Assembly: GCF_003071065.1 (NCBI RefSeq)
Contig: NZ_QCXX01000002.1
Span: forward strand, 124,001 to 188,000
Direction of reading: 5' to 3'
DNA length: 64,000 nt
Source of the DNA: Sphingobacterium athyrii
GTDB lineage: Bacteria; Bacteroidota; Bacteroidia; Sphingobacteriales; Sphingobacteriaceae
Shown: piece after piece, positions 26,795 through 34,861 of the stretch
How positions within the stretch are numbered: position 1 is the first letter of the stretch
How the letters are laid out: the number at the start of each line of letters is the position of its first letter
Notes under the pieces: generated by a model
Databases searched by the model: none
What the model saw: only the letters and a program-made list of their open reading frames with translations
Told to the model about the DNA's origin: nothing
Made by a program: the position numbers and the translations under genes

Positions 26795-27376
26795 CTATTC
26801 AAGATTTTTATAAAAATAGGTTGTACTACAAGGGGTGCCATCGGGAAAAAGTGCGTAATTTGGTATATCTCCTACAACTTTCCATCCACATTTAAGGTAT
26901 AGGGCATGAGCTGGGCTATTTGTTACAGTATCCAATACCAACAGCGATTTTTTCATTTTGCATGCGATTAACTCAAGGTGTTGCAACAGACTTTCAGCGA
27001 TGCCGAGGCGTCGAAAAGATGAGTGTACCAACATCTTTGCAACATCGGCCCGGTGAGGCTGATTTTGAGGAAGATCTATCTGTAATTGTACAGTGCCTAT
27101 AATCTTGTCCGATAAGGTGTCTTTTGCAATAAGTAGTACTATTTTTTTCTGTTGTACCTTTGCCAGCACTTCGTTCCAGAACTCAAAAGCTCTTTCTTTA
27201 TTTATATCTTGCATAAAACCGACTGATGCTCCTCCCCGGACAATATTTAATGTTAATTCTACAAAGTCCGAAACTACGGTGTTATTCGTTTCCTTTAGTT
27301 CTTCGATGAGGATATTCCCCCTATTAGAAATATGCATGTTTTTTTTGTCTTTAGTACGTATGAAATAGTTGTTCAT
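26795..27376 (-). CDS. GNAT family N-acetyltransferase
   Basis: 193 residues. The acetyl-CoA loop motif is HRADVAKMLVHSSFRRLGIAESLLQHLE (about 115-142, R-R-x-G-I-A), with IGTVQLQID before it and SPAHALYLKCGWKVVGD after it. The start codon overlaps the stop of the DUF1877 gene (TAATG), so the two are translationally coupled. Substrate unknown; the fold is similar to small-molecule or antibiotic acetyltransferases. Confidence 0.85.
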   Translation of the reverse strand: MNNYFIRTKDKKNMHISNRGNILIEELKETNNTVVSDFVELTLNIVRGGASVGFMQDINKERAFEFWNEVLAKVQQKKIVLLIAKDTLSDKIIGTVQLQIDLPQNQPHRADVAKMLVHSSFRRLGIAESLLQHLELIACKMKKSLLVLDTVTNSPAHALYLKCGWKVVGDIPNYALFPDGTPCSTTYFYKNLE

Positions 27377-27879
27377 TAATTGAGAAATAGAATTACGGCT
27401 TCATTTTGCATGTATGCCATCTGATAAAATGCTTTTAAATCTTCGAAGTATTGAAGCAGATAATCTAATGCATTTTCATCATCCCAGATATCGGGGTAAA
27501 TATCTTTTTCCAGCATGGTAGCCGCGTCAAAACGCTGAGATAACTCTTCCATGGATATATCTTGTAGTGCTAGACTGATCTGTCGTGTTTGTTCAATATT
27601 GGTATAGGTAGCTGGGCCGTAACCCATATCCTGGTTGCGGTCGATGTCATTAGGGCCAACTAATATCCATGATAAAGGGGGGGATGCCTGATCATAGGTG
27701 CCAATTGATTCTCCTGTCAATAGAAAGAAAATACCTTCCCAGGCTTTATCAATATCTATCAAATTGTCCAAATGGATGGTTTCTTTACTATATACCATAT
27801 CGCTTAAGACACTGCTATCAGCGAGAAAGCTATTTAATGTCTCCAAATTGACCCGGAGAAAATTCTGTATCATACTCAT
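27376..27879 (-). CDS. DUF1877 (YfbM-like) family protein
   Basis: 167 residues with the DUF1877 layout: an N-terminal MIQNFLRV segment, HLDNLIDIDKAWEGIFFLLTGES, DMGYGPATYTNIEQTRQISLALQDIS, FDAATMLEKDIYPDIWDD and a final helix FEDLKAFYQMAYMQNEAVILFLN. The family is cytosolic and uncharacterised. Two in-frame ATGs (27879 and 27873) are equally possible starts. First gene of an overlapping pair with the GNAT. Confidence 0.8.
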   Translation of the reverse strand: MSMIQNFLRVNLETLNSFLADSSVLSDMVYSKETIHLDNLIDIDKAWEGIFFLLTGESIGTYDQASPPLSWILVGPNDIDRNQDMGYGPATYTNIEQTRQISLALQDISMEELSQRFDAATMLEKDIYPDIWDDENALDYLLQYFEDLKAFYQMAYMQNEAVILFLN

Positions 27880-27970
27880 GACCTCTCATTTTGTTTGACT
27901 GCATTATGATTTCAGTTTTACAACCTATGTTGTACCACTAGTTCTATTATGAAAATGAAATGTATAATTA

Positions 27971-28204
27971 TTATTTGTCGCTTCTTGTAAACGCAAAATA
28001 GATTACATATAGCCAGCCCAAGATACCGTGGATAAGAGCCCAGAGGATAGATTTGTTGCGATCCCACGAAGTAACCACGGCAATTACAGAACCAAGTCCA
28101 ATTCCGGATTGTGTAATTGTCTGGGTCGTAGAACGGTCAATTTCTTGTCCGAAAACCACGTTAGACATTACGATGAGCATGATCAATAAAGCTAATCGTT
28201 TCAT
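27971..28204 (-). CDS. Small secreted/membrane protein
   Basis: 77 residues: signal peptide (MKRLALLIMLIVMSNVVFGQ) followed by one or two hydrophobic segments (GIGLGSVIAVVTSW, ILWALIHGILGWLYVIYFAF). Its pattern resembles the short YqaE-like or superinfection-immunity type membrane proteins, but no firm family is seen. It is about 90 bp upstream of DUF1877 in the same direction. Confidence 0.6.
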   Translation of the reverse strand: MKRLALLIMLIVMSNVVFGQEIDRSTTQTITQSGIGLGSVIAVVTSWDRNKSILWALIHGILGWLYVIYFAFTRSDK

Positions 28205-28571
28205 ATTGTTTTATTATTAGTCCTTCTCAATTTGATTCATTATTGATTTCCTTAAGACCACTAAAATCAAGGAACTTCTGATTTGGTCATATTCTATTTC
28301 TAAGTTCTGTATTTCTTTTGTAAGAAACAAGTCAACGCACTTGACCTATGTCGCTGGATTTTCTTAATGATAATTATCTTCTATTATTTTACTGTTTCTG
28401 CTTATTGTATTTCACTAAAAATAAGTTTCATATATTATTAATTGTAGGTTTTTATTTGATTGAGCGGGAAGAGCGGGCAAATTGACAACGAATCTTAAAA
28501 GATCTGCAACGAATATTAATTACTAGGGATAATGGCAATTGAAAATACGTTATTTGTTGAAAAATCAAGAA
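28205..28571. other. Intergenic region with paired 8-bp direct repeats
   Basis: 367 bp between divergent genes. Near its right end CAACGAAT occurs twice (28486-28493 and 28507-28514), 21 bp apart, after two AGCGGG repeats. No RNA gene or ORF was recognised. Confidence 0.45.
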
Positions 28572-29075
28572 ATGAGAATTATTATTTTGACCTTAATCAT
28601 CAGTATATTCGCGTTGACATCCTGCGGCGGTAATTTGGAATTCGGCTATAACGAGAAGATAGCTGGCCTTTTTCATGGCTGTAAAGAGAAGTTAGATGAG
28701 AGTTATAACAAACTGTTGGAAGGTAACTATGATGTGGACAAGGCTGACGAATTATCATACGAAATGAAACTAAAGGAGGCGCAGGCCCTGAGCAGTTATG
28801 TCAAAGGCATAAGAAGTGAAGTGAATGAACTAAAACCCAGTGAAGCTGCAAAGAACTTTCATTTGACCACAATCGCTTATATGACAAGAATTGCCGATGG
28901 TTATGGAACATTGTTGATCAAATATGTAGACGAACAGAAAAAAGGGGCAAGACAGGCCTTATTAAGGGATATCACAGACGAAAAAGATAAAATAGCCGCT
29001 TTGGCGGATACTTGTTTGCAGAAACAGGTGGAGTTTTTAAACAGGGCGGGGATAAAGGTAAATGCTGTGCAGTAA
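28572..29075 (+). CDS. Hypothetical lipoprotein (helical)
   Basis: 167 residues from the ATG at 28572; a TTG at 28539 would only add 11 residues before the signal. The lipobox is LTSCGG (cysteine about 19). The mature part is nearly all helical with charged repeats (KLDESYNKLLEGNYDVDKADELSYEMKLKEAQ). No family recognised. A second lipoprotein gene follows after 19 bp, suggesting a two-gene operon. Confidence 0.65.
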   Translation: MRIIILTLIISIFALTSCGGNLEFGYNEKIAGLFHGCKEKLDESYNKLLEGNYDVDKADELSYEMKLKEAQALSSYVKGIRSEVNELKPSEAAKNFHLTTIAYMTRIADGYGTLLIKYVDEQKKGARQALLRDITDEKDKIAALADTCLQKQVEFLNRAGIKVNAVQ

Positions 29076-29094
29076 CACGATTAATTTCTAATAA

Positions 29095-29973
29095 ATGGGA
29101 ATATCTTTAATCAATCACAGATTTTATTTAATTGGAGTATTACTCTCACTTGTTGTATCCTGTAAAAGCAAAGCTATAAAGCAGAAGGCCAGCTTTCTCC
29201 ATCAACAGGAAATTGCACGACCAGACTGGTTAGCTGAAAAGTATTCACAGGTGACAATGATTGATGATGACCATGTGGCTGTATTAAATGGGAATTACCT
29301 CGTGGACATGCCTTTGCAGTTTAATACAGATTCAAGCTATGTATTTTATTTGAACGCAAAAATTCCGGTAGAACTCTTTAAGGAATCATTGGGATTTTAC
29401 CCCGAATTAAAGCAGTTTATTCTTATTGTCCCCGACTGGAAATTCTATGCTGAGGTCAGTAAAACGACGTCAAAGGAGGGGATGTGCGTTGAGCCAGAAA
29501 CGACCAATTTTTACTACTATATCAGACGTGAAGAGGATAATGTAAAAGTTGATAGTACTCGACTTGGAGGGCTGGAAAATCCAGCACTTGATTTTGACAA
29601 ATCTGTGGTGCCTGACGATATGCTAACCGTGTACCGAAAGGAAAGCTATGGTTCTGTCTGTTGCCCCCGTGATCCAATGTGGGATATCGCTGATCAGGAT
29701 AGTTCCTTTGTCCGTGGCTTTGAAGAAAGAAATAAATTCAAGGTAACTATGGGGAGATATATTCAAATGCAAGGGAAAGAAGGCGAAAATAGTATATATT
29801 ATACATTGCCAGGCTTGACACCACTGCAGCGATTGCAATTTCTGCTTGAGAAGCGTGCGCAATGGAGGTTAAATAGAGAGGACAAGAAAATGCCGCTTTC
29901 GCCTCAATTGTTTACACCTCAATTGCATCAAATGGTAACAACGGGGTTTAACAAGTTTGAAGAAATGCCTTGA
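29095..29973 (+). CDS. Hypothetical lipoprotein
   Basis: 292 residues with a lipoprotein signal (LIGVLLSLVVSCKSK, cysteine about 23). The mature domain is rich in Tyr/Trp/Asp with strand-like segments and a CCPRDPMWD motif around 195. No known family was recognised. Second gene of the 28572-29973 pair, so the two may act together at the envelope. Confidence 0.6.
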   Translation: MGISLINHRFYLIGVLLSLVVSCKSKAIKQKASFLHQQEIARPDWLAEKYSQVTMIDDDHVAVLNGNYLVDMPLQFNTDSSYVFYLNAKIPVELFKESLGFYPELKQFILIVPDWKFYAEVSKTTSKEGMCVEPETTNFYYYIRREEDNVKVDSTRLGGLENPALDFDKSVVPDDMLTVYRKESYGSVCCPRDPMWDIADQDSSFVRGFEERNKFKVTMGRYIQMQGKEGENSIYYTLPGLTPLQRLQFLLEKRAQWRLNREDKKMPLSPQLFTPQLHQMVTTGFNKFEEMP

Positions 29974-30084
29974 CAGATGAGACATAGTTCTGAGCCGAAG
30001 ACTTCTGCTTTTTAATTGTAAACAATTGAGGAAATAGCACTTTATGAATTAAAATAATTAGGTTATAAATAGGGTAGATAACGG

Positions 30085-31185
30085 TTAGTCCGATAGCTGT
30101 ATTTCAAATGTTTTGTCCCAATTTTTTCCTGTTACAAAAAAGGTATTTGATTTTTTATTGTAGGCAATTCCGTTCAGTACATCAAGATCGACGTGTTGTG
30201 TCACATTTTCTCGTAATTTAGACAGGTCCACTAAACCTTCTATGGCCCCTGTTTTCGGATTGATAATTCCCATGACGTCTTCCATAAAGAAATTAGCATA
30301 AATTTTCCCTTTTACCCATTCCATTTCGTTGATCTGATTGACGATTTTCTCATTTGTAGCAACACGGATATAATCAATTTTAGAAAAATTATTGGGATTT
30401 AATACATAGATGTTTTCTGAACCGTCGGACATATACAAATTTTTGCCGTCTGAGGTCAGTCCCCATCCTTCCATATTTTGGAAGTATGGTAGTGTTTTAA
30501 TTGTCTTTAATGTTGCCATATCATAGACATAGGCGAGGTTGTTTTTGTAAGTCAATTGATATAATTTGCCATTTAATATGGTCGCACCCTCGCCAAATAT
30601 TGAGTCGGCTAATTCGACCTTTTTGATCAGTTCTCCTGTCTTTGGATTCACAATACGGATACTTGACTTCCCTTTACTTCCACTTACCCCAACACCATTG
30701 CCAGTGCTTTCCATTAGGTTATCTCCGAAAAATTCTAGGCCTTGTGTAAATGCCTTGATGTCGTGCGGGTAGGTGTTTACAATACGATACGTTAAAATTT
30801 GAGGTGGGTTTGGAGGTGAAAAGTCTATGTTTACGGTGTTTTCTTCGGATTCTCCGTTGCTAAATACTATCGCTTTAATAATTTGTTTGCCAAATTTCTC
30901 TTGCGATAATCTATAGGTTATCCTCGTGTTTTCTAAAACTTTAGCAATTGGCTTATCATTGATATAATAGTGGATGGAATCAACTTTTAAATTAGGCGTC
31001 CTTGTAATCTGAAACGATAATTCTTCATTTGTTGTATAATCTTGTTTGATCCCTTCGAAACTAAAGTTCGGGTTATTTTTTGGTAGGGTATCTGAAGAAG
31101 GTGATGTCTTTTTTTTACCGTTTTCTCCGCATCCTATAAAAAGAGATGCTACTGTTAGCAAAAATAAGGAGGGAATCGTTTTCAT
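30085..31185 (-). CDS. Glutaminyl-peptide cyclotransferase, glutamine cyclotransferase family
   Basis: 366 residues: lipoprotein signal (LFIGCGEN), an about 100-residue Ig-like N-terminal region, then the five-bladed propeller of the papaya/bacterial glutamine cyclotransferase family (PF05096). Signatures are PHDIKAFTQGLEF, MESTGNGVGVSG, GEGATILNGKLYQLTYKNN, NMEGWGLTSDGKNLYMSDGS, INEMEWVKGKIYANF and DLDVLNGIAYNKKSNTFFVTGKNWDK. The reaction is cyclisation of N-terminal glutamine to pyroglutamate. Convergent with the preceding lipoprotein pair; no operon partners. Confidence 0.87.
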   Translation of the reverse strand: MKTIPSLFLLTVASLFIGCGENGKKKTSPSSDTLPKNNPNFSFEGIKQDYTTNEELSFQITRTPNLKVDSIHYYINDKPIAKVLENTRITYRLSQEKFGKQIIKAIVFSNGESEENTVNIDFSPPNPPQILTYRIVNTYPHDIKAFTQGLEFFGDNLMESTGNGVGVSGSKGKSSIRIVNPKTGELIKKVELADSIFGEGATILNGKLYQLTYKNNLAYVYDMATLKTIKTLPYFQNMEGWGLTSDGKNLYMSDGSENIYVLNPNNFSKIDYIRVATNEKIVNQINEMEWVKGKIYANFFMEDVMGIINPKTGAIEGLVDLSKLRENVTQHVDLDVLNGIAYNKKSNTFFVTGKNWDKTFEIQLSD

Positions 31186-31723
31186 TTTTAAAAAGCTTTA
31201 GAATAGTAAGATTTGTTTTATACCTGAGGTAAGATAAATATAATTTCAAAAGAAACCTAAATCATGGTCGGGGAAATATTAGGTATTGAATGAGTTGATT
31301 TTCTGCTTGAAGAAGTTTCTTTCTGTTATATTCCTCTTTGATTAAATCCAGGACGTTGTTTTAGCAATACAAAAAAAACGAGATCCTACTGTGGAATCAA
31401 TATTCTTTATGTTTAAATTTTTCCAAAGTTTAATAAAACAGGCTGTACGGTTTCTTCGGCCAAATAAGAGGACCTGGTTTTATTGAATGCATATTGGTAT
31501 ACTTTGGTGCTCCATTGATCAAAGTATACTCAAATTTTTGAATATTTAGCGAATAATTAATTCCAAAGTGTAGACTTGGCGTCTCTAAATATGGCGAAAC
31601 TAAATGACTTAATTTGGATAGCGTTTTTTATCCGTCAAAACGTTAGTATGATGAGACTTGTTTCTAAAGAAACCTATAGTGGACTGTTTGAACTATTGTC
31701 CTGGTTTTAATTGTTATTGCGTT
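31186..31723. other. Intergenic region with a 10-bp inverted repeat
   Basis: 538 bp between divergent genes. It contains a perfect inverted repeat GTATACTTTG/CAAAGTATAC at 31497-31529. A 39-codon frame at 31591-31710 is possible but unsupported. The segment nearest 31724 has in-frame extension of the DUF72 gene to 31658, which looks non-coding. Confidence 0.45.
31497..31529. repeat. Perfect 10-bp inverted repeat
   Basis: GTATACTTTG (31497-31506) and CAAAGTATAC (31520-31529) around 13 nt. The left arm includes a TATACTTTG string similar to a Bacteroidota -7 box. It is not followed by a T tract at once. Confidence 0.6.
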
Positions 31724-32470
31724 ATGGAGATCCGATATTTTTCAGGCACAAGTGGAATTCTGTTGCCGTATAAGAACAAGAGCTATTATCCGAATGATTT
31801 AAAGGATAAGAGCAGACTTGCTGTATACAGTCTATTGTTCAATTCTTTAGAGGTTAACAGCTCATTTTACAAGATACCCCGCAGGGAAACTGTTGGACGA
31901 TGGTCTCTAGAAACGAATGATAACTTTCGTTTTACTTTTAAGCTTTGGAAGGGAATTACGCATCAAAAGGATTTAATGTTTGATCATAGTGATGTTGTTA
32001 AATTTTTGGATGTCATTAGCGCTGTGGATAAAAAGAAGGGATGTTTGTTGATACAATTACCTCCATCAACCACATTCTCTTCGCTAAGTCATTTAGATAA
32101 ACTTTTAAGATGTATTGCAACGAATATGCTAAGTTTAGGCTGGCATGTATGTGTTGAATTTCGGCATCAGTCTTGGTATTGCCAGCAAACAATGGCACTA
32201 TTAAATTCTTATGGTATGAATCTGGTGCTACACGATAAAGATGCTAAGGGAATAGCCATACAGTACATTGGTAGTGATATGGTCTATATGCGTTTTCATG
32301 GACCCGAAGGTAATTATAAAGGAAGCTATGAAGATGACGTATTACATGAATATAGTGGTTATATCAAGGAATGGTTAGCTGAAGGAAAAGAAGTTTATGT
32401 ATATTTTAACAATACTATCGGTGCCGCTATCGCTAATCTCAGAACATTAGAAGATTATATTAAACAATGA
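31724..32470 (+). CDS. DUF72 family protein (YecE-like)
   Basis: 248 residues from the ATG at 31724 (MEIRYFSGTSGI); longer starts add residues unlike the family. A TIM-barrel protein of the DUF72 family: NDLKDKSRLAVYSLLFNSLEVNSSFYKIPRRETVGRW (in parts), FRFTFKLWKGITH, GCLLIQLPPS, HVCVEFRHQSWY, VYMRFHGPEGNYKGSY and EVYVYFNNTIGAAIANL. The function is unknown; the family is occasionally linked to UV repair or Fe-S proteins. Confidence 0.85.
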   Translation: MEIRYFSGTSGILLPYKNKSYYPNDLKDKSRLAVYSLLFNSLEVNSSFYKIPRRETVGRWSLETNDNFRFTFKLWKGITHQKDLMFDHSDVVKFLDVISAVDKKKGCLLIQLPPSTTFSSLSHLDKLLRCIATNMLSLGWHVCVEFRHQSWYCQQTMALLNSYGMNLVLHDKDAKGIAIQYIGSDMVYMRFHGPEGNYKGSYEDDVLHEYSGYIKEWLAEGKEVYVYFNNTIGAAIANLRTLEDYIKQ

Positions 32471-32485
32471 TAATTTAGGAATGGT

Positions 32486-32818
32486 TTAAAATATACTCCC
32501 ACGGATATATTCCTTTCCCATATAGCCATCCCAGCTTTCATGGTCACGCATAATGTGATGATAGACTGCCGCTAAAGCCTGTGCTTTGGTAAATAACGGG
32601 ATACCTTTACGAATACAGTCATAATCTCCATAAATTCCATCAGAGTCATTCCATTGAAGCCACTCGAGTAATTCCTGCCGTTTCATGAGTGAAAGTCTGT
32701 CGAAAAGAGTTTTATCTTTTAAATCCAGTAGCTGATAACGCCAATCTTTTCGCTGTGATTCCATTGCTAGGATTTTTGGCAGTTGATAACCGATAATCTG
32801 TTTGATGAAAGATTCCAT
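32486..32818 (-). CDS. Uncharacterised small protein, paralogue A
   Basis: 110 residues, no known family. It shares a core with the gene just upstream (32830-33150): LxxRLxxMxRxxLxxWLQW, GxYxDxxC, GxxLxKxxA and YxxIxRxH. The N-terminal part (MESFIKQIIGYQLPKIL) differs. The two genes are 11 bp apart on the same strand, so a tandem duplication in one operon is likely. Charged, soluble, no signal or membrane segment. Confidence 0.6.
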   Translation of the reverse strand: MESFIKQIIGYQLPKILAMESQRKDWRYQLLDLKDKTLFDRLSLMKRQELLEWLQWNDSDGIYGDYDCIRKGIPLFTKAQALAAVYHHIMRDHESWDGYMGKEYIRGSIF

Positions 32819-32829
32819 AAATTCAGCAT

Positions 32830-33150
32830 TTAGTTGTTAAACATAAGTTGTATTGAGCCATTCGAAAAATTATTATATAGCTTTTTCGTATGATTTCGTA
32901 AGATCTCTCTATAAGTATATTCGACAGCCTTTGATTTGCAAAGTGGTTTTACGCCATTGTCCATGCATTTACGATCTGTGTAATTACCCTTTGGATTGTA
33001 CCATTGCAACCAGTCAATAAGGACCTCCCGATCCATCACTTCAAGTCGTTGGCGTAAACCATTTATTTCGCTGTCTTTAAGCCGTTCTCGCCAGTCGGAC
33101 CATATTGATCGTGATATGAATTCTCGGTTTGCTTTGAATTTATTTTCCAT
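32830..33150 (-). CDS. Uncharacterised small protein, paralogue B
   Basis: 106 residues; upstream partner of the paralogue at 32486. The conserved block is RLEVMDREVLIDWLQWYNPKGNYTDRKCMDNGVKPLCKSKAVEY (in part). It may be a nucleic-acid or partner-binding helical domain, but nothing firm is visible. A third small gene (33187) follows upstream in the same direction, 36 bp away. Confidence 0.6.
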   Translation of the reverse strand: MENKFKANREFISRSIWSDWRERLKDSEINGLRQRLEVMDREVLIDWLQWYNPKGNYTDRKCMDNGVKPLCKSKAVEYTYREILRNHTKKLYNNFSNGSIQLMFNN

Positions 33151-33186
33151 TGTGTTACTTATAAATTATTTTTTGTTTGACTTTAT

Positions 33187-33501
33187 TTAAACGATCAGCT
33201 TGCTTATGATCGCATTCCCCAATTTACTTTTCATAAATAATGCAATTTGTTGTAATAATTCCGGGCTGACTTCAGGAACTCTTTCCAGATCCCGAATAAA
33301 CCATTTTTGGATTACAGGATAATGTTTAATAACTGGGTCAAATTTTACTACTTCGGCTCTGGATGATTTCCCTTCAGGATCATAGTATGACCAAAGTACA
33401 ATAAAGATAGTATCAGGATCCTCATCGGGATAGGGGGTATGGAAGCGAACAATATCGCCAACATGCAATTCCTTATTGTCATATCCTTTTGCCTGTTCCA
33501 T
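33187..33501 (-). CDS. Uncharacterised small soluble protein
   Basis: 104 residues. The N-terminal half (ELHVGDIVRFHTPYPDEDPDTIFIVLWSYYDPEGKSSRAEVVKF, in part) looks like a small beta-barrel (SH3/KOW-like), the C-terminal half is helical. No family is recognised. It is first in a probable three-gene operon with the two paralogues downstream. Confidence 0.6.
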   Translation of the reverse strand: MEQAKGYDNKELHVGDIVRFHTPYPDEDPDTIFIVLWSYYDPEGKSSRAEVVKFDPVIKHYPVIQKWFIRDLERVPEVSPELLQQIALFMKSKLGNAIISKLIV

Positions 33502-33828
33502 AAAGACGTTGTCTAAAATTGATAGTCAAATATACTAAAAATATTAGTTTTAAAAAATTTTATTTATTTTTTTTGCTAAGTATATTAATGGTGTTCAAAG
33601 GAGCTGATTAGCATTTTTTTTATGCTAATATGTCAATGTGTTTTTATTTGCCTGCTTGAGCGATCATGTTAAAAATAGTTGCAGCGCTGATCTATCGCGT
33701 AGATGGTTTCTCTCTTAGAGAAAACATCTACGCGATAGATATTAAAAGGCGGAGTACAGAGGTTATTCTGCATTAATACAAAAGAGAAGGTTGTTTGTGC
33801 GTATGATAACCTTAAGGAAGCGATAGAA
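33502..33828. other. Intergenic region with a long hairpin
   Basis: 327 bp. The main content is the 51-bp inverted repeat at 33690-33740, plus AT-rich sequence with no ORF. It lies downstream of the alpha/beta hydrolase gene and upstream of the small-protein operon, both on the minus strand. Confidence 0.55.
33690..33740. repeat. Long near-perfect inverted repeat (hairpin)
   Basis: Arms ATCTATCGCGTAGATG (33690-33705) and CATCTACGCGATAGAT (33725-33740) pair perfectly; after one mismatch TTTCTCT/AGAGAAA continues the stem to a 3-nt loop. In total 23 of 24 positions pair. There is no T tract on either side. Confidence 0.8.
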
Positions 33829-34836
33829 TCAGTCTTTTAAAAAAGAAACAAGGGGCTTGATAAATCGCTCGAAAGCTTCAATATGAGGTAAATGTCCAAC
33901 ATTGTCGAGCTCAACGAGTTTTGATCCCTTGATTTTTTGTTGTGTTTCCTTTCCTAAATGCTGATATAATCCCATTTTTGCGGCCACTTTTGGATCTTTA
34001 ACACTAGCTTTGCCAATGGCTGTTCTATCCCTTGTACCAATGATGAGTAGGGTGGGTGTTTTGATATATTGAAATTCGTAGACAACAGGTTGGGTAAAGA
34101 TCATGTCTGATGTCTTTGCGTTCACCATGGCAACAATGGGATAATCCTTAGCTTTTGTCCAGCCCGTGAGTAGGTATACCCATTCATCATATTCTGGCTT
34201 CCAATTGTTATCGTAGTAAAATCCGTTTTGGTATTTTTTTGTAGATTCATACCCCGCTTTTAATTCCGTTTGAAAATTTTGGTCAATGGAAGTGTAGGGA
34301 GCGACAAGTTTCCAGTCTTCGAGTCCAATGGGATTTTCTAAAATAAGTTTTTTAACAGTCTCAGGATACATCAATGTGAATCGGGTAGCAAGCATCCCAC
34401 CCATGGAATGTCCAAGTAAATTGATCTTATCAATACCTAATTTGTCTAGCAGTGCTTTTGTGTTTTCAGCCAGTTGCTGAAAGCTAAACTGATAATCTGC
34501 AGGTTTCGAGGATTTACCAAATCCGATCTGGTCAGGCACAACAATGCGATATCCTGCTGTATTTAAAGCTTGGATGGTTGTTTCCCAGTACGCTCCGTTA
34601 AAATTTTTGCCATGAAGCAGCAATACTGTTTGACCATTTGGCTTTTGTGACTTGACATCCATATAGGCCATCTTTATTTCTTCTGTTTGACTTTTGAGCG
34701 ACAGATAATTTACTTCATAGGGATATTGATAGTTGTTGAGCATAATATCCAGCACAGGACGATCTGTCTGCGCTTTGGACAGCGAATGAACAAAGATGAG
34801 TAGCAATAGAGAGAACTGTTTGGTCAATAATTTCAT
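33829..34836 (-). CDS. Secreted alpha/beta hydrolase
   Basis: 335 residues with a signal peptide (to about 22, SKAQ). Alpha/beta-hydrolase features: oxyanion HGKNFNGAYW near 74-83, PDQIGFGKSS, nucleophile elbow GHSMGG (about 141-146), acid near GTRDRTAIG and histidine in NVGHLPHIEAF. Similar to the haloalkane/epoxide-hydrolase-like group; substrate unknown. Its start is 25 bp from the MRJP-like gene, so the two are probably co-transcribed. Confidence 0.87.
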   Translation of the reverse strand: MKLLTKQFSLLLLIFVHSLSKAQTDRPVLDIMLNNYQYPYEVNYLSLKSQTEEIKMAYMDVKSQKPNGQTVLLLHGKNFNGAYWETTIQALNTAGYRIVVPDQIGFGKSSKPADYQFSFQQLAENTKALLDKLGIDKINLLGHSMGGMLATRFTLMYPETVKKLILENPIGLEDWKLVAPYTSIDQNFQTELKAGYESTKKYQNGFYYDNNWKPEYDEWVYLLTGWTKAKDYPIVAMVNAKTSDMIFTQPVVYEFQYIKTPTLLIIGTRDRTAIGKASVKDPKVAAKMGLYQHLGKETQQKIKGSKLVELDNVGHLPHIEAFERFIKPLVSFLKD

Positions 34837-34861
34837 TTATGTATGCTTAAGATTCAAGTAA

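Noticed and set aside
31591..31710. 39-codon ORF upstream of DUF72 gene
   Set aside because: No ribosome-binding signal or similarity recognised; runs into the start region of the real gene.
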